From Phytophthora sp. 'mugwort' (Eukaryota; Oomycota; Peronosporomycetes; Peronosporales; Peronosporaceae), in contig JAUCEF010000006.1 of assembly GCA_033558025.1 (NCBI GenBank), forward strand, positions 1,488,001 through 1,552,000: 64,000 nucleotides of DNA. The letters run 5' to 3'. Within the stretch, counting starts at the first letter, position 1. The number at the start of each line of letters is the position of its first letter. Under the pieces are notes generated by a model. The model was not told where the DNA came from. It saw only the letters and a program-made list of their open reading frames with translations, and did not search any database. This document shows positions 10,243-20,726 of this stretch, one piece after another. Position numbers and translations under genes: made by a program.

Positions 10243-11434
10243 ATGAGCTTCGGGAAGACCAACTACCGCGTCGGTGGCACGCGCGGCGGCGCCGACCGTA
10301 CGTCGCGGACAAGCTGCTTACTGTAGTTTGGTGGTTGTTAGTTAAGTTTACTAACTGTAGGTCAATTTTCTGATGTATTGCCGCGCTAAGAGTTTAAGTG
10401 GGAGGACGTCAAGAACGACAAGTACCGGGAGAATTACCTGGGCCACTCGGTGCAAGCGCCCGTGGGTCGCTGGCAGCAGGGCAAGGATCTAGCATGGTAT
10501 GCCAAGAATAAACAGTCGCAGCGGGCCGAGGCACTGCAGGCGGAGCTGGCGCTGGCCAAACAACGCGACGAAGATCTCATGAACGAAGCTCTGTACGTCG
10601 CTTGAGAGTGAAGAGTGACTCTACATAGTTGTTGGTATTGAAGATAACGAGCTGGCGATGATGTTTCACGTGGATAGGGGCATTGCACCGAAGAAGCGCC
10701 ACGAACCTGTTGAAGGTTTGAGTGCGTCGGAGATGAAGGAGCTGCTGAAGCGGGGAGAAGCGGAACGCGACGGCATGGACGTGGAACGTATTGAAGGGCT
10801 CGGAGCAGCGCCTGTGGAGGCTACCGGCTTCGAGACGGGCCCGAAGCGCACGCTGGCGGAGAGATACAAGGACCAACTTGCCAGTGGCAGAGCCGATACG
10901 ACATATGCGTTGCCAGGAACCATTAAGGAGCAGACGACGGACAGTGAGGCAAAGGCGGCACGGAAGGAGGCGCGCAACGTTGAGAAAACAGCGAGGAAAC
11001 TGAAGAAGAAGGAAAAGAAGGAGCGCAAGAAGGAGAAGAAGGTGAGACGCCACCATATTCATGATTCGGATGAGGAAGACGATGCCAAGCTGCGTCCCCA
11101 TCGTCACCACCACCATCGCAAGGATAACGACAATGCAGGACGTCGCCCACGATCTAGCTCTCGTTCACCGTCCCGGCAAAGTCGCCGATCGCGCTCTGCG
11201 AGCCAGCAACACCGGAGCGGACGATTCCGATCTCGTTCAAGATCACCAGTTGACCGTCGTAGGTACGAGAGTTCTGCCAGATGCACGCAGGTATCAGAGG
11301 ACTCTCGTGGCCGTTCGCGGTCGCCTGGTATCCCTTCTAACCGATATCGTCGCCATTGCCGTCGGCCATCTTCTGTGTCCTCAGCTCCTAGGAGGCGTTC
11401 GCGTTCTCGTTCGCGATCGCGCCATCGTTATTAA
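10243..11434 (+). CDS. MMTAG2-like protein with RS-rich tail
   Basis: Three exons (10243-10297, 10391-10592, 10678-11434) give 337 residues. The N-terminal third matches the multiple myeloma tumour-associated protein 2-like family: a Gly-rich start, then FKWEDVKNDKYRENYLGHS, VQAPVGRWQQGKDLAWYAK and GLSASEMKELLKR, all strongly conserved in animals and plants. The middle is a Lys/Glu-rich coil, and the C-terminal 120 residues are His-, Ser- and Arg-rich with many RS/SR pairs, which suggests nuclear speckle association. The molecular role of the family is poorly defined; a link to RNA processing is inference from the RS tail. Splice sites were chosen because they restore the conserved AD-QFKWED and EAL-GIAPKK joins. 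It is convergent with the FAD synthase gene, 141 bases apart. Confidence 0.85.
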
Positions 11435-11575
11435 TCACGATTACTACTGTAGTGGTGTACAGGATTGTAGCCTGGATCCGACGATTCTCATGCTAAATTC
11501 CTTTCTGGGTCTATTAGATATAGCAAAAGTGGCGAGCTTTTACAAGCATCTTGTCTCTCATCTCTCCCTCATTTC

Positions 11576-12451
11576 TTAGTCAGATTTTGATGTCGTGTGG
11601 GCCTTCTTCTGTCGTCCGCAGCGCTCGGAACTACCGTCCTTAAGCTCGTAGGCAGGCAGGTAGTATCCCTCATTGCCGTCTTCACCCTTCCGCCAGAGTT
11701 CCGGGTTCTGCACGGTATCAAAAATGTTTCCTAGCGACGTGTATCCGTGGTCGTACAACGAGCAGTACTCTAACTGACAATCGCGCAGGAAACTCCACAC
11801 ATCAGCATATGTCCACTGCAAGATCGGGTTCACACGCAGGAAAGGCGGCCATCCAGGGCTGCTCGGCGAGAAATGTTCCATATCCTCCGTGTACGGGTCA
11901 CCACCGCGCACACCCATGTAGACGCCCTTAATCTTGAGCTTCTCCAAAATGTCCTTTACCCCCTCCACAAATGAGCACTTATACACGTGGCAACTGAGCG
12001 CATACGTCTTAGTGCACTCCTCCGTGAACTCGCGCACCTCCGGAAACTGGTTGTACGAGTCGAAATACATGACTGGCACACGCTGTAATTGAGTCTTAAC
12101 ACGAGTTTCCAGCTCCTCTTCCTGTAGCAAGTCAGCTGAGACAAAACTGTTTCGTGGCGATGTAACAGTCGTCTTGATGCCGTGCTCGACTTCCTGCTGG
12201 GCCTTCATGTGCGCGAGCTGCGCCTCCTCTAGCACGTGCTTGGCCACCACAATGCGAAGCAGGTGCAGCACTACGGTCGAGTCTTTTCCCCCGTTGAAAC
12301 TGAAGCAAACGCCTTCCAGGCCGAAGATGTCGATGGCGCTGCGAATCACGTCCAGCGCCTTCTGCAATCGCTTCTGCCTGGCGGGATCAGCACCGGCGAA
12401 GAAGAGGTCGAAGCGCAGCAAGGCGGACCTCATGCTGTCGTCGTTAGTCAT
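11576..12451 (-). CDS. FAD synthase (FMN adenylyltransferase), PAPS-reductase-like fold
   Basis: A single exon encodes 291 residues. The enzyme joins AMP from ATP to FMN to give FAD in the cytosol. The PP-loop SFNGGKDST is at residues 51-59; further family motifs are VMYFDSYNQFPEV, MGVRGGDPYTEDMEHFSPSS, FLRVNPILQWTYADVWSFLR and YCSLYDHGYTSLG. The length fits the stand-alone yeast FAD1 type, without the molybdopterin-binding domain of animal FLAD1. In many relatives the MGxR motif is followed by R/T before DP; here it is GG. About 27 residues between the PP-loop part and the VPVMYFD strand form an extra, polar insertion. The start at 12451 precedes the conserved region by a plausible 50 residues. 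Confidence 0.9.
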   Translation of the reverse strand: MTNDDSMRSALLRFDLFFAGADPARQKRLQKALDVIRSAIDIFGLEGVCFSFNGGKDSTVVLHLLRIVVAKHVLEEAQLAHMKAQQEVEHGIKTTVTSPRNSFVSADLLQEEELETRVKTQLQRVPVMYFDSYNQFPEVREFTEECTKTYALSCHVYKCSFVEGVKDILEKLKIKGVYMGVRGGDPYTEDMEHFSPSSPGWPPFLRVNPILQWTYADVWSFLRDCQLEYCSLYDHGYTSLGNIFDTVQNPELWRKGEDGNEGYYLPAYELKDGSSERCGRQKKAHTTSKSD

Positions 12452-12942
12452 GTTTTAGGGATTTGGAATGCGTGGAAATGGTCGGAATTACCGGCTATAA
12501 ACGAGAGGCAGATATGTATCGCTTGGAGCTGGATTCACTCGCACTCCGATCGCTTTTCTTGGTATTCCGCGGAAATTAAGGGCTGAACGAAGCGTCAATA
12601 GATGCCGACACTACGGATAAAGCCGAGCGATAGAATCGAGCGTTGAGAGTTGCCGGGGGGGGGGGGGGGATGACGCAATGACGAAGTGGAGCTCTTAGAG
12701 TCCGTCACTGCCGCTGATGTTGGAAGTTGCTGAGTGACTTGTCGAGTGCTTACGTGGGGATCAGAACTGAGTTAAAAAGCATTTCGGCGAATGGGAAAGT
12801 GGCATCATACAAGCCAATGGAAAGAGTCGGTGACCAGACGAAATTCGAGAAAAAACTTGCACCTTGGGGAAATGACGAGAACGTACTTTTCCGACATTTC
12901 CTACGATACACAAAAGAGTCTGCCAGCAGGTGTTGATGTATT
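12452..12942. other. FAD synthase upstream region with 15-base G run
   Basis: No gene is visible. Bases 12655-12669 are an uninterrupted run of 15 G. The nearest part (minus-strand CGCATTCCAAATCC, just before the FAD synthase start) weakly resembles an oomycete initiator. Confidence 0.5.
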
Positions 12943-13437
12943 AGGGGGTTTCAGACATTTTTGCGCTTCAGTCTCATCTTTGGTGTCATCGTTTGCAAAC
13001 GATGAGGCTAAAAATAACCCTCGCCGGGCTCATCGTTGTCTCACATCGCTTGGAGCTCTCATCGTTTGATCGATCCTACAAAGCATATTTCAAATGCATG
13101 CTATATAGTAGGTATATTTGTTTTGATGGGTTGCACTTCAACTTCCAGTGCGGAGTGCGAAACTCAACGCAGTGCGGAAATTGCCTCAAAGACGAGTACG
13201 GCAGTCACACACAACTCTGCAGGGCGGGCACCTCCCTAATCAAGCCCTCGTCACATCTCGTAGACCCCCAAGTGCTTGGTCGCCAGGCTTCAAATCCTGC
13301 AGTGCCTACGTGAAGTCAAAGTGACGTCCATTCGAGTTCACCACGGGTAAGCTCGCTATGTGTACTTCTAAGACATGCAGTCACTTGGGCTGACTAGATT
13401 GCTGCTCATATATGATGTGCTCCCAAGGCAAGATGGC

Positions 13438-14594
13438 GCCGAAACGACACCAGAAGGAAACGAAGAAGCAGGCTAAAAAGCCGGCTGCAACACGTGTTTC
13501 GCTGCAGCCCCGCTAGCAAGAAGAGGACGTCTCTGGAACTCGATATCATACCACTCCCCACCAGATCGACGCCATGGTTCGTTGGCTGGAAGTCCCTGCA
13601 AACTACAACATTATAGCAGGGGACTCGACGCACGGCAAAATGATGGCACACGGTGGTGGACAACGTTTCTTCACACAAAAATTGCCGGTGAATGGGAGGC
13701 GAAGCAGTGCCAGAGCCGCTAGAACTCAATCTTCAGGCGCTATCGCGCGGTAAAAGCAAAGCTGGATAACCAGACTGGATTTGGCTGACCGAGGAAGTGG
13801 TCGCAGCAGGAAAGACTGTGGAGGATCTCGCGGAGGAGTGCTGCCCTTGCTTTAAACGGATCGATAAGTTATTCGGGGCGAATGCGAATGTGACGCCTCC
13901 ATCAGAGCTCAGTGAGCCATCATTCATCGACTCGGATTGGTTTCCAGCCTAAGATGATCCTTCTCTTAGCGGCGATGATGCGCGCGCCCACGGCATGACT
14001 TCGAGTCAGGACAGCACCACTATTGACGCCACAGCCGAGCAGGAGAATGTCGACCCAACTCCCAGTTTATTGATGCGCCTAGATTTGGCGCCGCCGTGCT
14101 GGCAACTTCATCCGGTCGTCTTGTTGAGACTGGAATCAGCTCTGTAGCGGCTAGTGCTACCATCGGCAAGAACAAGAAGACCACGAATCCAAAATCATAC
14201 AAAAGTGCATCAAAACCGAAGTCAACCACAGCTGCCGATGCCAAAGGGGTCGATAAAGCCGCGGACCTCAAGCGCAAGGATTTTGGCTGTGTCTATACGG
14301 AAGCATCCAAGAAGCATCAAGCGTTCAATGAGGAAAAGAGTTAAGGTGCAGATGAGTGGAAAGAGAAAATTCTTATGGAGGACCGGCGTGAAAAAGAAGT
14401 TGGAGAGACAAGGTCGCGCAAGGGAGCTTCAACAGAAGAAAACTATCCTGCGCATCCAGTCCAAGCATACTAGGACACTCGAGCTTCTTAAGGCGGGCAA
14501 ACCACTGAGTGAGGTTGAGAAGATAGAGAACAAGTTCTTCCCCGACCCGACGCCAGCAACCACGAGCAGCTCCGAAGCCGAGCCGTTCGAGTAG
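13438..14594 (+). pseudogene. Harbinger accessory protein (Myb/SANT-like), broken
   Basis: A basic start (KRHQKETKKQAKKPAATR) is followed, after frame changes, by LTEEVVAAGKTVEDLAEECC and PCFKRIDKLFGANANVTPP, which fit the oligomerising C-terminal part of Myb/SANT-like proteins carried by oomycete Harbinger elements. Further downstream are Asp/Ser-rich linkers and a Lys/Arg-rich coiled segment to 14594. Family members help the transposase enter the nucleus and bind element ends. At least four frame changes make this copy non-functional. Confidence 0.5.
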
Positions 14595-14961
14595 TGCAAC
14601 AGCGACCAGCTCAGCTGGTACGTTAGCTTTGTTTCTGGTTTCCGATTGCGTCTCTCGGTTACGTTGGATCCGGCTTTACGTTCTAATCGTACCACAACGC
14701 CTGGCGTTTAATCATCTCGCGCTGCTCCTCAGCATTCTTAGTCGGAGCTGGAACCAGAATGCAGCAAGAATCGTCGTTATCTTCGTCATCACTTTCAGCT
14801 TCAGCAGCAGAAAAGTCTTCACGATCTCCAGCCGTCCAAGGATCATCCACTTCCAGAGTGATATTGAAGGACGTACAGGAGTATGTGGTTGTTCACTTTT
14901 CCGAAGTCATCTTTTTCCTTGATCTGGGTGCGTACGCCAAAAAGAGAAGACAAATGGTTCT

Positions 14962-15968
14962 TCAGTGATCCAATGCAATTTCATTTACCACTCGTGTGCT
15001 CGAAAGAATGGTGTTGAGGGGCACGCGTTTTCGGGTTGAGCGGCTCGCGGCATCTTGTACGGCATAACGAAGCGCTCCGAGAGCATATCCACTGTCACCA
15101 ATCAAATATTCATCGTCCGAGAAGTACTGCTCGGGATGTTTACCACCTGGCGAGCGAGAGAAGATCATAGCATCACCATACGAGCCTGGCCATCCCACGT
15201 AAGCGTGCAGAATGCGTTGATCTTCATCACCGAAAACCTGAGTGTTCAGCCCATAACGTTTCTTGCTCGTGAAGAAGAGATGACCATCGATTTGGGACTT
15301 CTGAGTGAATTTTACGTAGGTCCCGTCCACAAACCCAGCGACGCCACCAAAGCCATATCGCTCACGATGAAAAGCCGATGAAGTCGCCCGCTTCGTCGCT
15401 GACGGCCACGCAACAAACCGCGAATAGTGCCGGAGCGATGATTTGCGAACGTGATGAACAAACTCGGATACCGTACCAGCTCCCAGTCCATACGAACGAT
15501 CAATTCTCCCACAGTAATTTCCACTTCCAAACGTTCCACATCATTACAGCGTCGCGACTGGTTGGATCGCTATATCGGTTTGCGGGTTCTTACTGTCGTT
15601 GTAGAAAACAGAGTCTCTCACAATCAGGCCGAGTACGTAGTCGAACGTCACTCCATCTACACGAACCGATTATCGGAATTCCTTTGGGGTTTGGTCGAAA
15701 AAATTGTATCTGTGCACAGTAGATCTGGTCTCCTTTCTGTATGGCTTGATGTACCTCGTCTGCGTTAGACCAGTATAAAGATCAGCTAGCTCCGATACTT
15801 CACTCGCTTCTCATCAGACATCACCCACGCTTCGTTTCCTCCACGCAGTTCTTCATTGTCTCCTACGTCACAGCTATCGCTATCACTACCGTCGTCTTCG
15901 GGCGGAACAGCTTGAAGCAGCGCGCTTGATATGGCGCTGACGACTTTACTGTTCTCGGTGGCAAGCAT
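14962..15968 (-). pseudogene. PIF/Harbinger DDE transposase, broken
   Basis: The C-terminal frame (15330-14962) carries the catalytic core of the DDE_4 type: first Asp in MDGTYVKFT, second Asp in GWPGSYGDAMIFSR, and a third acidic position in the DEYLIGDSGYALG region. Upstream frames on the same strand give an N-terminal acidic linker (15968-15786) and a helical segment MERLEVEITVGELIVRMDWE (15539 onward). Frame shifts near 15370 and 15780 separate the pieces. Confidence 0.7.
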
Positions 15969-16488
15969 CTCCTCGCACGAGCTCTACAACATACATTTAG
16001 AAATTGTTGCGGGAAGGCTGCAGGTTAGCAGTTCACGAGAACGACGTCGCTGTTCTAATCTTCGTACCTTGCAGCACACGCAGACAATGAAGTGGAGCTT
16101 CAGTGTAAGAGGGAGCCTTGCAGCAGCGATATCGCTGTCCCCACGAGAAGACCTGGCCACGGAGAGCCTGAGCGACGAAATTTTTTGGGATGAGGTCGGA
16201 CTGCCTTTGAGTACATCAGAGCATTGCGTCAGCTGATGAAATCCTGGGAAGCATCAGCAGCTCTACCTGTTGCTTCTCAGCGTTCTGATGGGCTAGATCC
16301 GACCCCAGGGGCTCTCCACAGCGTCGTTCACCAGCGCTGTTGCTGTCAGCACGTGGCGCCACGCGCTATGCCGCTCGACGCAGGAGCAATTTTGAGGTTT
16401 CAGATAATGGATACACTTTTATCGTCTCATCATTGAGCTTATTTTTTGCTGTGATTTTTCGCGAGAAATGAGATGTCTGAAACCCCCT

Positions 16489-17456
16489 ATTACATCCACT
16501 CCGTCCTTCGTGATAATGAGCACGATCCGCGACGTAGTAGTTAGTAGCGTGATGGATCTTTGCCGCTAAATGCACGTACTGTAGACGGTTGTAGGCAATA
16601 ACCAAGCTGGAGATGGCGTCGCTGACTCGAATGACGTCCACGGATATACAACGACAATTGGAAGTACGTCAGTCACTGGGCGTTGTTTTCAGCCCGCGTC
16701 AAATAACAAGAGTTGATTTCTATTGTCCGGTCACCGCTCTTTAGTGTTCCTCCTTCACTTGCTTCTCGATGTCTCGCGCGCAGATCCTTTTTGGCACCTC
16801 GGCAGCGAGTGCATGAGCAGCAAAACGTGGCCCCAACGTGAGGTTTCTCCTGCACGTCGCTTTCCACAGCTTGCTCGCGTCTGCCACGACTTCGTCTCAC
16901 ATGACACCCAGGGTGGAAGGCCTGACGCTCTGTTCTCTTCTTAAACCAACTGCAAGGCCACCATGCAACCCGGTTGTTCGACTGCCCCATTGTCTTTCTT
17001 CACCTCAATTGATGGGCATTCACGCTATTGTTTCAGCCATCCACGAGGATACTAGCCGCATGTCTTGGCACTGTGAACGCTCAGCGTCGCCGACGGAAGT
17101 TTGAGCGAGTAGCCGTCGAGGTGGGGTCAAGGGTGCAAAGGTCGGAAAGACTGACACCATCTTTCCTCTTGTCTTGCATCTGAACACCCAACACCGACAC
17201 CGTTTGAGGACGCCTACCCCAGCACTTGAGTGCAATTTGTAATCCTGAACTGATCACAGTATTCCAGCTATGCAACCCTTAGTCATTCGTGGCCCTCTCG
17301 GGTGCTTTCAGTCTCTTCAACAGGACAGAGAGCCCCTGTAGTCTCTTCTCACTTTGATTGTTCTTCACCTTTGTTGCAAGAGAATGTTGTCGACCTTTCT
17401 CAAAGAAAACTGGCATCTCCATAGCTCCAAGCGAAAAGCTCTCGTTGTCTGCGTTC
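16489..17456. other. Intergenic stretch, no gene recognised
   Basis: Several open frames of 70-105 codons overlap on both strands without a convincing motif. The Cys-rich minus-strand frame near 16780-16880 could be a relic of a transposon zinc-binding tail, but I cannot assign it. Confidence 0.4.
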
Positions 17457-17472
17457 CTTCATTCTCCAATCT
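17457..17472 (+). promoter_or_regulatory. Oomycete initiator-type core promoter
   Basis: CTTCATTCTCCAATCT agrees at 13 of 16 positions with the recalled oomycete core GCTCATTYYNCAWTTT. It lies about 90 bases before the elicitin-like start codon, a usual distance, so transcription probably begins within it. Confidence 0.6.
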
Positions 17473-17559
17473 GCTTCCAAGTTGGCAACCTGACTCCAAA
17501 AACCCACAAGGAATCTCAAGCTCCACCGTCTTTCTCCGCTTTTAACAACTCAGACAGCC

Positions 17560-18333
17560 ATGCAACTCGGTATGTTCTTCTTCCTCCTGCTCTCGGCGTT
17601 CAGAGCTGCCGCCGGAGATGCGTGTCCCCCGGAAGAGATCGTGAAATTCGCCGAGCTTTCTGCCAACCCGCACCTGTATCCGTGCCAGAACGTCTCAGCT
17701 GGTTTCTCCATGGATCCGCCTATGGGCTACCCCACGAACGCGCAAGTCAAGGCCATGTGCGCTTCTGAAGCCTGCCGTGCGCTGATCAAAGACGTCATTG
17801 CGCTCAAGCCTATGGATTGCTACTTGTCCTTCGCCGGTGTGAAGCTGAACGCCTACAAGATGGCGTCCAGCTTCAAAAACTATTGCAAGCTTGGAACGGA
17901 AAAGGATCACGAAGACGATAAGCACCATCCGACTCCGAAGCCCACCGACGACAAGCACCACCCAACCCCAAAGCCGACTGTAAATAAGGAGCACTATCTC
18001 ACTCCCAAGCCTAGCAAGTACGATGAGCATTATCCGACCGCGAAACCTACTGAGGGCGGTAAATACTACCCGACTCCAAAGCCGACCAAAGATAACGAGC
18101 GCCATCCCACGCCGAAGGCGACGAACGGTACAGACCACTTCAAACTGGATGAGCCGATGATTGTCAGGAATGGTCAAAAAGACAAATTTTGTCTGAGGCA
18201 CTGTGCTAGAAACGGGAGTTCGGAAGATGCGGGCGAGTTGGAACCTCCAATGAACAGCACCTCCCTCGAGCTCTTCCCGATGCCCAACACGACGTACAAA
18301 ATCACAGTGCCAGAATCCTCGTCCAAGGCGTAG
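17560..18333 (+). CDS. Elicitin-like secreted protein with repeat stalk
   Basis: The protein has 257 residues. A signal peptide (hydrophobic 5-18, cleavage likely around 18-20) leads into an elicitin domain with exactly six cysteines at 22, 42, 67, 72, 87 and 109, the arrangement that forms three disulphides and a sterol-binding pocket. Residues about 117-189 are six imperfect 11-12-residue repeats built around HHPTPKPT, likely an extended, O-glycosylated cell-wall stalk. The C-terminal part has two more cysteines (near 207 and 211) and ends ESSSKA, without a clear GPI signal. Elicitins carry sterols for organisms that cannot make them, and some are recognised by plants. The long repeat stalk sets it apart from the canonical 98-residue elicitins. 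Confidence 0.88.
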   Translation: MQLGMFFFLLLSAFRAAAGDACPPEEIVKFAELSANPHLYPCQNVSAGFSMDPPMGYPTNAQVKAMCASEACRALIKDVIALKPMDCYLSFAGVKLNAYKMASSFKNYCKLGTEKDHEDDKHHPTPKPTDDKHHPTPKPTVNKEHYLTPKPSKYDEHYPTAKPTEGGKYYPTPKPTKDNERHPTPKATNGTDHFKLDEPMIVRNGQKDKFCLRHCARNGSSEDAGELEPPMNSTSLELFPMPNTTYKITVPESSSKA

Positions 18334-18660
18334 GTAGGCGTTTGATTGTGGTCAAACCCCCTAAATTCATCTCGTCCACGAACCACACGTTCACTAAGTC
18401 CAGCGCTGCTATCATGAGTAGCTAACTAGCTAGCTATATCTCCACAGATCACAACGAAAAAATACAATTTGCTTTCGCTTGCTTCATTTGTGGACGTATA
18501 CAATACCATTGATGAAAATATTGATTGCTTCTGGAAACAATGCAACGTCCTTCTGCTAAATTGTTCGAGTTTTTATGGTTGCTCACGTGTTGTTTCCATT
18601 ACTGTTCCCAACGCACAAGATGGATTTTCGCAATCGTCTTCATTACTTCACTTGTTTTAC

Positions 18661-20519
18661 TTACTCCACAGAGATAATGTCGTCAATAGGTGATACCCTG
18701 GCCTCTTGCGCTACTGCAGCGACAATCTGGTACTGCCCCGGAGAATAGACCTCCGAGACAAAAGCTTTTGCGTTCAGCCACACCCCAGAAATCGAACTGG
18801 AAGCGTGCTGCATCAGTTGGCTGTGCAAGAGCCCATTTTCATAACCAGAAGCTGGGACAGAGTACTCCGTTGTTGCGAAGGATAGAGCTGCGCAGGCGGC
18901 GTCGGCGTCGGCTTCAACGACCGACGAACTTCCAAGCTGCCAGTGACGCGGGTTCTTTACATCAACACATGCTGGCACAAGGTTGGCAGTTTGGCAATCC
19001 ACGCTCTGCCAAGACTTTGACTCGCGCATGAGCGCCACGCACAGCTTAGGATCCAACTCGTGTCCCTTCGGCACAGCCCAGATTGTAGCCTCCATCCGTT
19101 TCGGGGTGATGTTGTCCGGTGATGGCAAGTTTACACCACAGTCTGCTACGCCTGGAAGAGATTCCTCGTTCAACAAGTTTTTGTTCGTGCCGATCTGACC
19201 GTCCGCATTGAGAAAACCATACTCGATTTCGCTGGTTTCTGGACGAAAAATGGTAAAGTTCTCGTCCGGAACTCCGATATCTCTCTTTGACTCACTGAAT
19301 CGGCACTCGGGGAACGGGGCAAGAGGCAGCGGCGGCTCTTGCCAGTTGCAAACAGTGTCCTTCACGAATAGGATCTCTTCTCCATAAGTTAGGTAGTCGA
19401 CGCCGCTCATGAATACTATACGCTTCCCAACGCGAAGCAGCTCTTCAATCGTAGGCCACTTTGTGTCGTACTAGCACCACAAGCCAAACATGCACAAAAT
19501 TAGTTTTTTTTGTCAGCAACAACCAATAGAAAACTCACCGCCAATTCAATCGGTCGCAGAATCTCCTCTTCCGGGAAGTATTCCTTCAAATAGTCCACCA
19601 GCTTGCTGACTTTCTTCCACTTCATGAGATCCGTCTCATCATCGAAGAATACCATCAAGAACTCGTCCTTATGCTCCGGGGCATGCAGCCACATCGCCAG
19701 CTCATGCAACGCTTCCTTCAGCGGTCTCTGCTCTTTCGACGGGATGCTACTCAAGCTGGGCTTGCACCCAATGGTCTCGGAATCCCACTCAATGCCCGTG
19801 CCTAGCATTTTCGCGATCTCATTGAATACTTCGACCAATCCGTCCAGTAACCTCGACTTAAACCCTCCACAATGAGCAATCCGCAGATCCCCATCAAACC
19901 AATGCACGTCCAGCTCGATGAACCTCACGCCCATCTGCAATTGGTCCGTGAGCGAGAAGAGCTGGTCATTCGTGTGAACCTTCATCCCCTTCTTGAACCA
20001 CGAAACATAGTGCAAATATCCCTCAAACACATGGTCCTCTACACCGTACCCATCAGCCAAATTGATGGCGGAATTGTGTGTACCGGGCAGCGTTGCAGAG
20101 CAAAAGTTGCGACGGTACGCGAGTTTCCGTTGCAGTTTCAGGGCCCTCTGTAGCCATTGGTCCATCTGCACACTACCGTGCTTGCACACAATTGCGCATA
20201 CGCCCTTTTTGTCACAATATTTGGTCTTGACACATTTCACGTCAGCGGGGACCAAATCCGGCACAGAGTTCAGCACTTGGATTTTGAATTGGGCGCTATC
20301 GAGAGCAATTTGGTCCGTGGAAATAGTCCACAAAGTGTCCGAGTCGAACTGGAGGTGGAGCGGATCTTGGATTGGCGGGGCGATTGCCCACGTGGAAATC
20401 GCGAACAAAGCGGCTAGAGAGAAGAGTACGGCGGCGGGCAAGAAGCGGGGGACGGGTAGGCCGCGTTGGCTGTTGTAGAGCGCGTTAGGACTGCGTAGTG
20501 CCGATGTGAAGCGCGCCAT
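18661..20519 (-). CDS. PLC-like phosphodiesterase, secreted or membrane-anchored
   Basis: Two exons (20519-19539 and 19470-18661) joined across a 68-base intron (GTGAGT..TAG) give 596 residues. Residues 27-46 are hydrophobic (signal anchor or signal peptide). The catalytic barrel carries the PI-PLC X-type signatures: GTHNSA with His148, GVRFIELDVHWFDG with Arg199, Glu202 and Asp204, and LRIAHCGG with His216. These positions fit the two catalytic histidines and the acidic pair of the PLC-like superfamily. The second exon adds about 270 residues with paired cysteines and no recognised fold. The substrate cannot be told from the sequence; oomycetes secrete many atypical phospholipases. It is convergent with the elicitin-like gene. 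Confidence 0.82.
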
Positions 20520-20726
20520 GGTTACTGCAGGGAGCCGAATCAGCTTGTGGGCGTCTGATGATCTTTTCCTCAGTAAGTTAGTAATGTGGCAGACGTCATA
20601 TTATGTGCACTTCAACTTGACGGCTGCCATTCAACAACTGCCAGTTTGGGCAAAGAATCATTCATATTCTTATATAGATGCCTTAGGTAACGCTACAGCT
20701 CCATACTGCGATGGATACTACCTAGC

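Larger units (their letters stand above)
12943..16488. mobile_element. PIF/Harbinger transposon, 3546 bp
   Basis: The ends are perfect 16-bp inverted repeats, AGGGGGTTTCAGACAT at 12943-12958 and its complement at 16473-16488, flanked by the 3-bp direct duplication ATT (12940-12942 and 16489-16491). The element holds the two genes usual for this superfamily, a Myb/SANT-like accessory protein on the plus strand and a DDE transposase on the minus strand, facing each other. Near the left end TCATCG-type motifs recur (about 12980-13070). Confidence 0.85.

Noticed and set aside
16673..16990. Cys-rich minus-strand frame as a piggyBac-type zinc-binding tail
   Set aside because: Cysteine spacing does not fit, no catalytic region is nearby, and no element ends were found.
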